From positions 469-6,594 of the forward strand of contig JAHDGO010000118.1 of assembly GCA_020627605.1 (NCBI GenBank): 6,126 nt of DNA, in the 5' to 3' direction. The first letter of the stretch is position 1, and each line of letters opens with the position of its first letter. The DNA comes from Yoonia sp. (GTDB taxonomy: Bacteria; Pseudomonadota; Alphaproteobacteria; Rhodobacterales; Rhodobacteraceae). The notes beneath the pieces are model-generated. The model was given only the letters and a program-made list of their open reading frames with translations, searched no databases and was not told the origin of the DNA. Both the position numbers and the translations under genes were made by a program. Shown piece by piece: positions 1 through 6,118 of this stretch.

Positions 1-533
1 GGCTTGTAGAGCGCTGAACCGATCCCGAAACCATCGGCGCTGGCCGCAATCCAGGCGCCAAAGTTGCTGGCATCAGCGCCACCAACTGCAAAGACCTGCG
101 TGCCTGCTGGCAAGACCGCGCGGATCGCCTTGATCCCGGCCGGCCCCAACAGGTTGGCCGGAAAGATTTTCAGCCCGTCCGCCCCGGATTTCAGGGCTGT
201 GAAACATTCGGTGGGTGTCATGACACCGGGCCAGCTTTGCATGCCGGCTGTTTTGGTTGCGACAATCACGCGCTGGTCGCAGTTGGGTGACACGATCAGT
301 TTGCCGCCGGCATTGGCGACGCGCCCAACGTCTTCGACGGACAGAACAGTGCCTGCACCGATCAGGGCGGCTGTGCCATATGCGGCAGTCATATTGGCAA
401 TGCTGTCAAAAGGGTCCGGAGAGTTGAGCGGCACCTCGATGCGGGTAATCCCGCTGTCAACCAGCGCTGCCGCGATGGGTGCAGCTTCGGCGGGGGTGAT
501 GCCGCGCAGGATGGCGATCAGGGGGCGATCCAT
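1..533 (-). CDS. dgoA: 2-dehydro-3-deoxy-6-phosphogalactonate aldolase (KDPGal aldolase), 3' end cut by window edge
   Basis: This class I aldolase splits 2-keto-3-deoxy-6-phosphogalactonate into pyruvate and glyceraldehyde 3-phosphate, the last step of the De Ley-Doudoroff galactose pathway, in the cytoplasm. I translated the reverse strand from ATG at 533. It reads open for 177 codons to the window edge; the family is about 205 residues, so roughly the last 25-30 are missing. It begins [14 protein letters not shown] and aligns with remembered E. coli DgoA at a constant offset of four residues. That places Glu33 (IEVPLNSP) and the Schiff-base Lys122 (LKIFPAN) on the E. coli catalytic Glu37 and Lys126. 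GAGTV (59-63 region) and FAVGG (148-152) are also typical. The start follows the dgoK stop by three bases and has GAGGGG (546-541) seven bases upstream. A KDPG (Entner-Doudoroff) aldolase of the same fold is the alternative, but the adjacent dgoK and the PLNSP motif favour KDPGal. Confidence 0.93.
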   Translation of the reverse strand, partial: MDRPLIAILRGITPAEAAPIAAALVDSGITRIEVPLNSPDPFDSIANMTAAYGTAALIGAGTVLSVEDVGRVANAGGKLIVSPNCDQRVIVATKTAGMQSWPGVMTPTECFTALKSGADGLKIFPANLLGPAGIKAIRAVLPAGTQVFAVGGADASNFGAWIAASADGFGIGSALYK

Positions 534-536
534 GGC

Positions 537-1445
537 TTATCCCCTCAAACGGTTGTGGGCGACCGTCAGCCCGGCAAGCGTGATCTCTGTCGCGTTGACC
601 TGCACGGCGGGGGCCGCCTGCGTGGCAAGGGCATCGACGTAAAGCTTGGCGAGCTTGCCCTCACCGATCACGGCTATCTGCTGGCCCAGCCAATAGGGTT
701 TCGCCCCGGCCAGTTCTGCTCCGATCAAGAGACCAGACAGATGCGCCCGTGCCGCGACAGGATCGGCGTTGTTCAACAGGCGATCTGCCCGCAGTGTAAA
801 AAGGCGGCTTGCCAGGCGTTCAGGTCTGGACAGTGACTGATCAAGCCCGTCGTGGAACGCGGCATCGTCCCATCCGTCCTGCGCCACTGCATGACGCAGC
901 ACCGTGCCCTGTGACAGCGCGGCAAACAGCTCTCCGGTCATGAAGGTCTGAAAGCTGACAACCTCGTTCGCGCTGATATGCACCCATTTGGTATGGGTGC
1001 CCGGCAGGCAAATGACACCATCCCAGTTGGGATTGCGCGCCAGAAAACCGGTGATCTGGGTTTCTTCGCCGCGCATGACGTCAGGCGGGCTATCCTGCCT
1101 GATCCCCGGAATGACAAAGACCTGCAAACGGGGGTCTGTGGTTTTTGGCTCTGCAAAACCTGCAGGCATCGTAGGACAGGGGACGGTGTCGTAAGGGGCC
1201 TCTACCCAGCCTTCGCGCGATCCGACCATACCGCAGGCAACCACCTCTGTCGGGCCTGCGATGGTATGGCCGATCATATCAAGAAGGGCGGTTTCGAACT
1301 GATCGCGGTTGATCTGTGACATGCCCTGCCCGGACCGGGTGGCACACAGCACGTCATTGGACGCCGACATCGCCCATGCGCGCATGTTTGTTGTTCCCCA
1401 GTCGACCGCGATCCAGTCTGCCTTGATGACAGCATCCGCGGTCAA
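537..1445 (-). CDS. dgoK: 2-dehydro-3-deoxygalactonokinase
   Basis: This kinase uses ATP to phosphorylate 2-keto-3-deoxygalactonate at C6, making the DgoA substrate. It is 302 residues (E. coli DgoK is about 292) and carries the family landmarks in order: phosphate-1 loop DWGTTNMRAW (15-24), CGMVGSREGWVEAPY (71-85), MRGEETQ (124-130), LPGTHTKWV (147-155), MTGELFAAL (169-177) and SGLLIGAEL (237-245). Nearly all have direct counterparts in E. coli DgoK. The start is TTG at 1445. The frame is closed by an in-frame TGA a few codons upstream, and the first in-frame ATG (Met21) lies inside the nucleotide-binding loop, so TTG is the only usual start that keeps the domain whole. It overlaps the SDR stop by four bases (TTGA). 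Only a weak GGGG (1459-1456), ten bases upstream, could serve as SD, which suggests coupling to SDR translation. It ends in TAA three bases before dgoA. Confidence 0.95.
   Translation of the reverse strand: MTADAVIKADWIAVDWGTTNMRAWAMSASNDVLCATRSGQGMSQINRDQFETALLDMIGHTIAGPTEVVACGMVGSREGWVEAPYDTVPCPTMPAGFAEPKTTDPRLQVFVIPGIRQDSPPDVMRGEETQITGFLARNPNWDGVICLPGTHTKWVHISANEVVSFQTFMTGELFAALSQGTVLRHAVAQDGWDDAAFHDGLDQSLSRPERLASRLFTLRADRLLNNADPVAARAHLSGLLIGAELAGAKPYWLGQQIAVIGEGKLAKLYVDALATQAAPAVQVNATEITLAGLTVAHNRLRG
541..546 (-). promoter_or_regulatory. Ribosome binding site deciding the dgoA start
   Basis: The minus strand reads GAGGGG seven bases before the ATG at 533, overlapping the last codons of dgoK. 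Together with the alignment of the N-terminus to E. coli DgoA, this fixes the dgoA start despite the three-base gap to the dgoK stop. Confidence 0.65.
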
Positions 1446-2197
1446 TGTGCGATGACCCCGGCATCAATCACCAACGTCTGACCTGTCATCATGGCCGAAC
1501 TGTCAGAGGCCAGAAACAACGTGACGCCAACCATATCGGCAGGCTCCATAAAGGTCTTGAGGCATTGTTTGTCCAGGAATTCCGCCTTGCTTTCAGGGGT
1601 CGCCCATTGCTCTTCCTGTTTGTCGGTAAAGACCCAACCGGGTGCGATGGCATTGACCCGCAGGCCCTTTGGTCCCCATTCACGGGCAAGGGCCCGTGTC
1701 ATGCCCATGATCCCGGCATTGGCGGTGACATAGGGCACCATGCCCGCTGCCCCCATCATGAAGGTGATGGACGAAAAGTTGATGATAGCGCCTTGATGCT
1801 GCATCAGTTGCCCGGCCTTCTGGCAGGCAAAGAAGTAGGCTTTCAGATTGACAGCCTGATTGTCGTCCCAGATCTCTGGCGTCAGCTCCAGCGCGTCATA
1901 GCGCATGTCATTGGCAGCATTGTTGACCAGCACATCAAGGCCGCCCTGCATATCAGCCGCAGTTTCCATCGCGGCCTGCAAGGCGTCGGTGTCCGTAACG
2001 TCGCACTGGATGAAATGCGGGCGCTGGCCATGTTTGGCTGCCATCTCGTCAGCGAAGGCATTGGCATCGGACCGCCCGACAAAGGTGACCTTGGCCCCTT
2101 GTGCCAGAAACCCTTCGGTCAGGGCCGCGCCGATCCCGCTGCCGCCGCCGGTGATGAACACCGAGGCGTCTTTCAGGTCATGAAAGCTGGCCGTCAC
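1442..2197 (-). CDS. SDR-family oxidoreductase, candidate sugar (galactose) 1-dehydrogenase with catalytic Lys replaced by Asn
   Basis: A 251-residue single-domain short-chain dehydrogenase/reductase (Rossmann fold), usual length for a classical SDR. Visible are the cofactor motif TGGGSGIG (16-23), CDVTD (65-69), NNAAN (92-96), the active-site Asn117 (QAVNL), Ser143 (INFSS) and Tyr156. The fourth catalytic residue is missing: the YxxxK segment reads YVTAN, so residue 160 is Asn (AAT at 1720-1718). The C-terminal half (GMTRALARE, KQEEQWATPE, QCLK, TGQTLVIDAG) resembles Caulobacter-type D-xylose 1-dehydrogenase and related sugar dehydrogenases. Between an alpha-galactosidase and dgoK, the expected job is oxidising D-galactose to galactonolactone. 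That is inference, and the lost Lys makes it uncertain; a changed substrate, altered chemistry or a non-catalytic role are alternatives. Gly41-Arg42 at the end of strand 2, where NAD-type enzymes often have Asp, hints at NADP. The start is GTG, overlapping the alpha-galactosidase stop by four bases (GTGA), with AAGGG eight bases upstream. Confidence 0.85.
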   Translation of the reverse strand: MTASFHDLKDASVFITGGGSGIGAALTEGFLAQGAKVTFVGRSDANAFADEMAAKHGQRPHFIQCDVTDTDALQAAMETAADMQGGLDVLVNNAANDMRYDALELTPEIWDDNQAVNLKAYFFACQKAGQLMQHQGAIINFSSITFMMGAAGMVPYVTANAGIMGMTRALAREWGPKGLRVNAIAPGWVFTDKQEEQWATPESKAEFLDKQCLKTFMEPADMVGVTLFLASDSSAMMTGQTLVIDAGVIAH

Positions 2198-4275
2198 AGA
2201 CGGTGCCCTTCAAGCACCCACATCCGTTCGGGGAATGACCACGGCAGGGTGATCCCGTTATGCATCAGATAGGTGCCCGAAAGCTCCAGGGCGTCCGTCT
2301 TGAGTGCGGGTGTCCCGCGCGACAACAGATGCAGCGAATTGCGGTTCAGCAGATCGACCCGGTACATCGCGTCAGGGTCCAGCCCCGTCAGGCGCAGCGG
2401 GCGCGGCGCGATTTGCGAACTGGTCGCGGCCTTGCCTGCGAAAACGACAAAGCGGTCCTTTTCGCGGGCCAACTGCTGTTCGGCGATGACGGCGGGGTCT
2501 GCACTGTCCAGCCGCAGGATATCAGCCCGCTGCAGCCAGTGGCGATTGTGCTTCCACCAGCTTGTGACCTCGGTCAGGACGGCGGTTTCAACCTCGTCCA
2601 GCTCGCGCGGGTCCATCTCAAACCCCATGTGGCGCTGGGCTGCGACCCATGCGCGGAAGGAAATATCCAGATGACGCCCAGACGTGTGACAATGGCGCGG
2701 GCCAACGTGGCTGCCGGTGACAACCATGGGCAGGAACAGGGCCGCATCATGCTGAATGCGCAGCCGTTCCAGCGCGTCATTGCTGTCTGACAGCCAGACC
2801 CGCTGTGTGCGTTGCATGATGCCGAAATCGATGCGACCACCACCAGAGGCGCAGCTTTCAATCTCGACATTCGGGAAGGCCGCGCGCAACCGGTCGATCA
2901 GCGCGTAAGAGCCGCGTGTCTGCGCCGCATCCGGCATCGGCAGCACACGGTTATGATCCCATTTGATATAGTCGATGTCATGGGCAGACAGGATCGCCGA
3001 CATGCGCTCATACAGATAGTCGCGCACTTCCGGCAGGGCCATATTCAGCGCCTTTTGCTGGCGGCCCAGCGTCTGATCCTCGCTGCCAAGCACCCAGTCG
3101 GGATGCGCACGGTGGATGTCGCTGTCTTCGTTGATCATCTCAGGCTCGAACCAGATGCCGAAGGTCATGTTCAGGCTGTGGACATGTTCGATCAGCGGGT
3201 TCAGCCCGTCAGGATATTTGCGCGGGTCCACTGTCCAGTCTGACAGACTGCGGGTGTCGTCGTCGCGATTGCCGAACCAGCCGTCGTCCAGCACAAAGCG
3301 TTCCGCGCCAAGGGCGGCGGCGCGATTGGCGATGTCTTGCAGGACCGGCAGCTTGTGGTCGAAATAGACGGCTTCCCAGCAGTTATAATGAACCGGGCGC
3401 GGGGCAGAGGGTTTAGGCCATGTCACGATGCGGTCGCGCAAGTGACGCTGGAACGCCACGGCGCAACCGTTCAGACCACGGTCAGAATATGCGACGTAAA
3501 GCGGTGCTGACTTGAACTGCGTGGATGGCTCTGTTTCCATACGCGCGGCATGACCCCATTGGATCTGGCGGCGGCCATCCTGCAGCTCTTCGGCGATCAT
3601 CCTGTGGCCGCCTGACCAGCCATAGTGAAACCCGTAAGCCTCACCACTGGTGTTGGTCGCCCCACGGCAGGGGACGATCAGACCGGGGAAATGTTCATGC
3701 CCGGTGCGGCCTGTCCGGTTTTCGCGGTAACGCATGCCAGGGGCCCAGGCTGTGCGCGACAGCTGGAACTCGCCACACCAGCGGCCAGAGACGTCGATCA
3801 TCTCATCCGATTGCTGTGGGCCAGGCAGGACAGGGGCCGCCAGCCAGTGCAGGTGGACAGGACGGGTGGCGTCCAGCGTGGTCTGGCAGGTGATGATATG
3901 AGTTTCTGGATCGCTGACAAAGCTGACCGTCAGGGTCAGCCCATTGGCCGCATCCTTGTAGGACAGCAGCAGCGTGCCGTTCTGTTCGGCACTTTCAAAG
4001 CAGAACTTGGGCAGCAGCGGCGTACCATCAGTATCGCGCACGATCAGGCCGGGCTGGCCGGGAAAACTGCGTGTGGCTTCTGGGCAGATCGACAGGTCCG
4101 GGTTTTCGTCCAGCATGCCGCCTGTCACGTCTATGACATTGGCAGCATGCAGCGTGTCGAGGTTTTCGTCCTCAGGCAGGCAAGCCCCCCAATAGACAAC
4201 TTCCGGCAAACGGTCGTTTCGGGCCGCCAGAACGAGTGTCTGACGGCCATCGTCGATACGATAGGTTCTGTTCAT
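2194..4275 (-). CDS. Alpha-galactosidase, glycoside hydrolase family 36
   Basis: A retaining glycosidase releasing terminal alpha-linked galactose from substrates such as melibiose, raffinose or galactosyl-glycerols. It has 693 residues, slightly shorter than the common 720-750 of bacterial GH36. The N-terminal beta-sandwich spans about 1-285 and contains HYGWSGGHRM (217-226). The TIM barrel spans about 290-600, with NCWEAVYFD (298-306), FVLDDGWFG (327-335), WFEPEM (375-380), YIKWDHNR (436-443, predicted nucleophile Asp440), CASGGGRIDFG (475-485) and WLSDSND (494-500, predicted acid/base Asp497), then GSHVGP (521-526). A small C-terminal beta domain follows. There is no signal peptide or hydrophobic N-terminus, so it should act in the cytoplasm on imported oligosaccharide. 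It starts at ATG 4275, six bases after the permease stop, without a convincing SD, and ends in TGA overlapping the SDR start. Some GH36 members use N-acetylgalactosamine, but the downstream galactonate genes favour galactose. Confidence 0.95.
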   Translation of the reverse strand: MNRTYRIDDGRQTLVLAARNDRLPEVVYWGACLPEDENLDTLHAANVIDVTGGMLDENPDLSICPEATRSFPGQPGLIVRDTDGTPLLPKFCFESAEQNGTLLLSYKDAANGLTLTVSFVSDPETHIITCQTTLDATRPVHLHWLAAPVLPGPQQSDEMIDVSGRWCGEFQLSRTAWAPGMRYRENRTGRTGHEHFPGLIVPCRGATNTSGEAYGFHYGWSGGHRMIAEELQDGRRQIQWGHAARMETEPSTQFKSAPLYVAYSDRGLNGCAVAFQRHLRDRIVTWPKPSAPRPVHYNCWEAVYFDHKLPVLQDIANRAAALGAERFVLDDGWFGNRDDDTRSLSDWTVDPRKYPDGLNPLIEHVHSLNMTFGIWFEPEMINEDSDIHRAHPDWVLGSEDQTLGRQQKALNMALPEVRDYLYERMSAILSAHDIDYIKWDHNRVLPMPDAAQTRGSYALIDRLRAAFPNVEIESCASGGGRIDFGIMQRTQRVWLSDSNDALERLRIQHDAALFLPMVVTGSHVGPRHCHTSGRHLDISFRAWVAAQRHMGFEMDPRELDEVETAVLTEVTSWWKHNRHWLQRADILRLDSADPAVIAEQQLAREKDRFVVFAGKAATSSQIAPRPLRLTGLDPDAMYRVDLLNRNSLHLLSRGTPALKTDALELSGTYLMHNGITLPWSFPERMWVLEGHRL
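2206..2210 (-). promoter_or_regulatory. Ribosome binding site for the GTG start of the SDR gene
   Basis: AAGGG on the minus strand, within the final Glu-Gly codons of the alpha-galactosidase, lies eight bases before the GTG at 2197. It supports the GTG start, whose last bases form the alpha-galactosidase stop (GTGA overlap). Confidence 0.55.
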
Positions 4276-4281
4276 GGTCGC

Positions 4282-5130
4282 TTACTTTACGGCTCCGAGG
4301 GTGAGACCCGCGATAAAGTGTTTCTGCATCAGGAAGAACATCGCGACCGGTGGCAGGGCTGCCACAATCGATCCCGCGCTCATCAGATGATAGGCGGCCC
4401 GGAACTGCGAGTTGAATTCTGTAATACCGGCAGTCACTGGCTGTGCCTCAGGTCCCTGGGTCAATACTACGGCCCAGAAATAGTCGTTCCAGATGAATGT
4501 AAAGATCAAAACGGCCAATGCGGCCAGCGCAGGCTTCATCAGTGGCAGCACCACGTAAAGGAAGATTTTCCATTCCGCGATCCCCTCGACGCGGGCCGCC
4601 TCGATCAACGGGAAAGGCAGCGCACGGATGAAGTTCCGCATGAAGAGCGTGCAGAACCCGGTCTGGAAGGCGACGTGGAACAGCACCAGACCCAGCTTGG
4701 TGTCATAGAGGTTCAGGCTGACCGTCAGGTCACGCACAGGCACCATCAGGATCTGGAAGGGTACGAAGTTACCGGCAATGAAGATGAAAAAGATCAGCAG
4801 ATTGCCTTTGAACCGGTAAATGCCAAGGGCAAAGCCAGCCATGCAGGACAGGGCCACCGCCCCGATCACGGTCGGAATGGTGATCAGCAGAGAGTTCCAC
4901 AAATACTTCGGCATATTGGATTCAAGGAAAACTTTGCCGTAGTTCGAAAACGCATCAAAGCTGCTGGGAATACCCCAGTAGTTGCCGTTGACGAAATCCG
5001 CCTCCGGCTTGATCGAGAAGTTGGCCACAGCGATCAGCGGCAACAACCAGATGATCAGCATGATCGGCAGCAACACCTGATATGAGATCTGCCACGAGCG
5101 GGAGGTTTTTTCGAGCGGTGTCGGAAACAT
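4282..5130 (-). CDS. Carbohydrate ABC transporter permease, MalG type
   Basis: Inner-membrane subunit of a CUT1-family (MalFGK-like) sugar importer, paired with the permease encoded immediately upstream. It has 282 residues, usual for MalG-type proteins. Hydrophobic segments appear near residues 16-37, 78-103, 109-131, 146-163, 200-221 and 250-267, consistent with six membrane spans. The cytoplasmic EAA loop that docks the ATPase runs from Glu177-Ala-Ala to Leu195-Pro196 (EAARVEGIAEWKIF, then VLPLMKP); Glu182 replaces the more usual Asp. The C-terminus QKHFIAGLTLGAVK is typical of this subfamily. The ATG at 5130 directly abuts the upstream stop (TAA then ATG, no gap), and an AGGGGGG stretch about seven bases upstream supplies an SD. 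An alpha-galactoside as substrate is inferred from the adjacent GH36 gene; such permeases are hard to assign by sequence alone. Confidence 0.94.
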   Translation of the reverse strand: MFPTPLEKTSRSWQISYQVLLPIMLIIWLLPLIAVANFSIKPEADFVNGNYWGIPSSFDAFSNYGKVFLESNMPKYLWNSLLITIPTVIGAVALSCMAGFALGIYRFKGNLLIFFIFIAGNFVPFQILMVPVRDLTVSLNLYDTKLGLVLFHVAFQTGFCTLFMRNFIRALPFPLIEAARVEGIAEWKIFLYVVLPLMKPALAALAVLIFTFIWNDYFWAVVLTQGPEAQPVTAGITEFNSQFRAAYHLMSAGSIVAALPPVAMFFLMQKHFIAGLTLGAVK

Positions 5131-6081
5131 TTAGCGTCCCCCCTTTTCGTCCTGATACATCGACCACAGGAAGTAGACGATAAAGCCGAGCATGATGAAG
5201 AAGAGCACCACAGCGATGGCTGCGCCATAGCCCATGCGGAAGCCGAATTCCGACAGCGATTCCTCGAACATATAGAACGACAGCACACGGGTTGATCCGA
5301 ACGGACCGCCGTTTGTCATCACGCTGATCAGGTCGAAAGACCGCAGCGCGCCGATGATCGTCACCACGAAGGCAATGAATGTTGCAGGCTTCAACTGTGG
5401 CAGGATCACATACCACAGCATCTTGTGACCCTTGGCACCGTCAAGGCGCGCGGCCTCGACCTGTTCGGGGTCAACAGCGTTCAGACCTGTCAGATACAGG
5501 ATCATACAATAGGCCGTCTGTGGCCAGAGGCCCGCGGCGATAATGCCGTAGGTGGCCAGTGTCGGATCACCCAGAATATTGACGGGTCCCGCCCCAAAGA
5601 AGCCAAGCACCGCGTTAAGCAGACCCTCGCGTGGCAGGTAGAACCAGCTGAACACCAGACCGACAACAACCTGGCTGATCACGAAGGGGAAGAAGAACAT
5701 CGACTTGTAAAAGCGGATGCCCGTCACCGTCTGGTTCAGGAACAGCGCGATGAACAGTCCCGCAGGGATCGCCAGCAGATAGAGGATCAGCCATTTGAGG
5801 TTGTTCCAGAAAGAGACCTGAAACTTGCGGTCCATGTTCTGTTCGCCGATGCCAAGCAGGCGTTCGTAGTTCGCCGTGCCGACCCAGGTCTTTTCGCCAA
5901 GACCGTCCCATTCATGTAGGGAGATCCAGAAGGACTGTCCGATCGGGATGATCACATAGACCGCGAAGAAGATCATCGCGGGCAGCAGGAACAGCCATGG
6001 GGTGATCGCAATCTCGTTGCGCTTGTACCAACCACGATCCGCGCGGACGGTGGTGTCAGGAACGGCCGGAGCGACTGACAT
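5131..6081 (-). CDS. Carbohydrate ABC transporter permease, MalF type
   Basis: First of the two membrane subunits of a CUT1 sugar importer. It has 316 residues, usual for MalF-type permeases without the extra periplasmic domain of E. coli MalF. About 24 hydrophilic residues precede the first span (about 27-47); further spans lie near 94-117, 127-147, 175-197, 231-250 and 287-307. The first-loop pattern SFWISLHEWDG...VGTANYERLL is characteristic of this family. The EAA loop runs from Glu209-Ala-Ala through DGAKGHK to Leu227-Pro228, in canonical form with Asp214-Gly215-Ala216. The start at ATG 6081 is well supported: an in-frame TGA at 6102-6100 closes the frame, no other usual start lies between, and AAGGAG sits about seven bases upstream. 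A solute-binding protein gene is expected just beyond the right edge and an ATPase gene elsewhere in the locus; neither is visible. Confidence 0.94.
   Translation of the reverse strand: MSVAPAVPDTTVRADRGWYKRNEIAITPWLFLLPAMIFFAVYVIIPIGQSFWISLHEWDGLGEKTWVGTANYERLLGIGEQNMDRKFQVSFWNNLKWLILYLLAIPAGLFIALFLNQTVTGIRFYKSMFFFPFVISQVVVGLVFSWFYLPREGLLNAVLGFFGAGPVNILGDPTLATYGIIAAGLWPQTAYCMILYLTGLNAVDPEQVEAARLDGAKGHKMLWYVILPQLKPATFIAFVVTIIGALRSFDLISVMTNGGPFGSTRVLSFYMFEESLSEFGFRMGYGAAIAVVLFFIMLGFIVYFLWSMYQDEKGGR
5137..5144 (-). promoter_or_regulatory. Ribosome binding site of the MalG-type permease, inside the upstream gene
   Basis: A purine run (AGGGGGG) ends about seven bases before the ATG at 5130. It lies within the last codons of the upstream permease (Lys-Gly-Gly-Arg), so both subunits are translated from one message with adjoining stop and start, fitting a need for equal amounts. 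Confidence 0.6.
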
Positions 6082-6087
6082 GGCGTT

Positions 6088-6094
6088 TCTCCTT
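6088..6094 (-). promoter_or_regulatory. Ribosome binding site of the MalF-type permease
   Basis: The minus strand reads AAGGAGA here, a near-perfect Shine-Dalgarno sequence. Seven bases separate GGAG from the ATG at 6081. It is the strongest SD in the window and fixes the start of the first visible gene. Confidence 0.85.
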
Positions 6095-6096
6095 GT

Positions 6097-6118
6097 GGTT
6101 CAACACATGTGAAAGACC
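6097..6118. repeat. Imperfect palindrome upstream of the permease genes
   Basis: On the plus strand GGT TCAA CACATGTG AAAG ACC: a perfect 8-base core CACATGTG (6104-6111) flanked by matching GGT and ACC ends with four mismatched pairs between. It lies just before the permease SD, in what is probably the spacer after a binding-protein gene. It could be an operator or a weak mRNA hairpin lowering permease expression relative to the binding protein. Both roles are inference, and chance symmetry is possible. Confidence 0.3.

Noticed and set aside
64..642. A 192-codon plus-strand open frame at the left end
   Set aside because: It is antisense to the DgoA reading frame, whose catalytic residues and E. 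coli alignment are clear, and it crosses the dgoK/dgoA junction.
1442..2197. SDR gene as a pseudogene because of the missing Lys
   Set aside because: The frame is full length and all other motifs are intact. It is also translationally linked on both sides, so decay is not supported; recorded as an active-site substitution instead.
1445..2272. A 275-codon plus-strand open frame opposite the SDR gene
   Set aside because: The opposite strand encodes a clear SDR; this frame shows only shadow composition (many His, Gly, Arg) and no motif.
3625..5085. A 486-codon plus-strand open frame spanning the alpha-galactosidase and MalG-type permease genes
   Set aside because: It lies antisense to two well-supported genes. 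The product is rich in Arg, His, Gln and Asp with no recognisable domain, and it crosses a gene junction. It is a codon-bias shadow.
4955..5416. A 153-codon minus-strand open frame across the junction of the two permeases
   Set aside because: Same strand but a different frame from two well-supported permeases; no hydrophobic segments or motif, and composition typical of a shifted frame.
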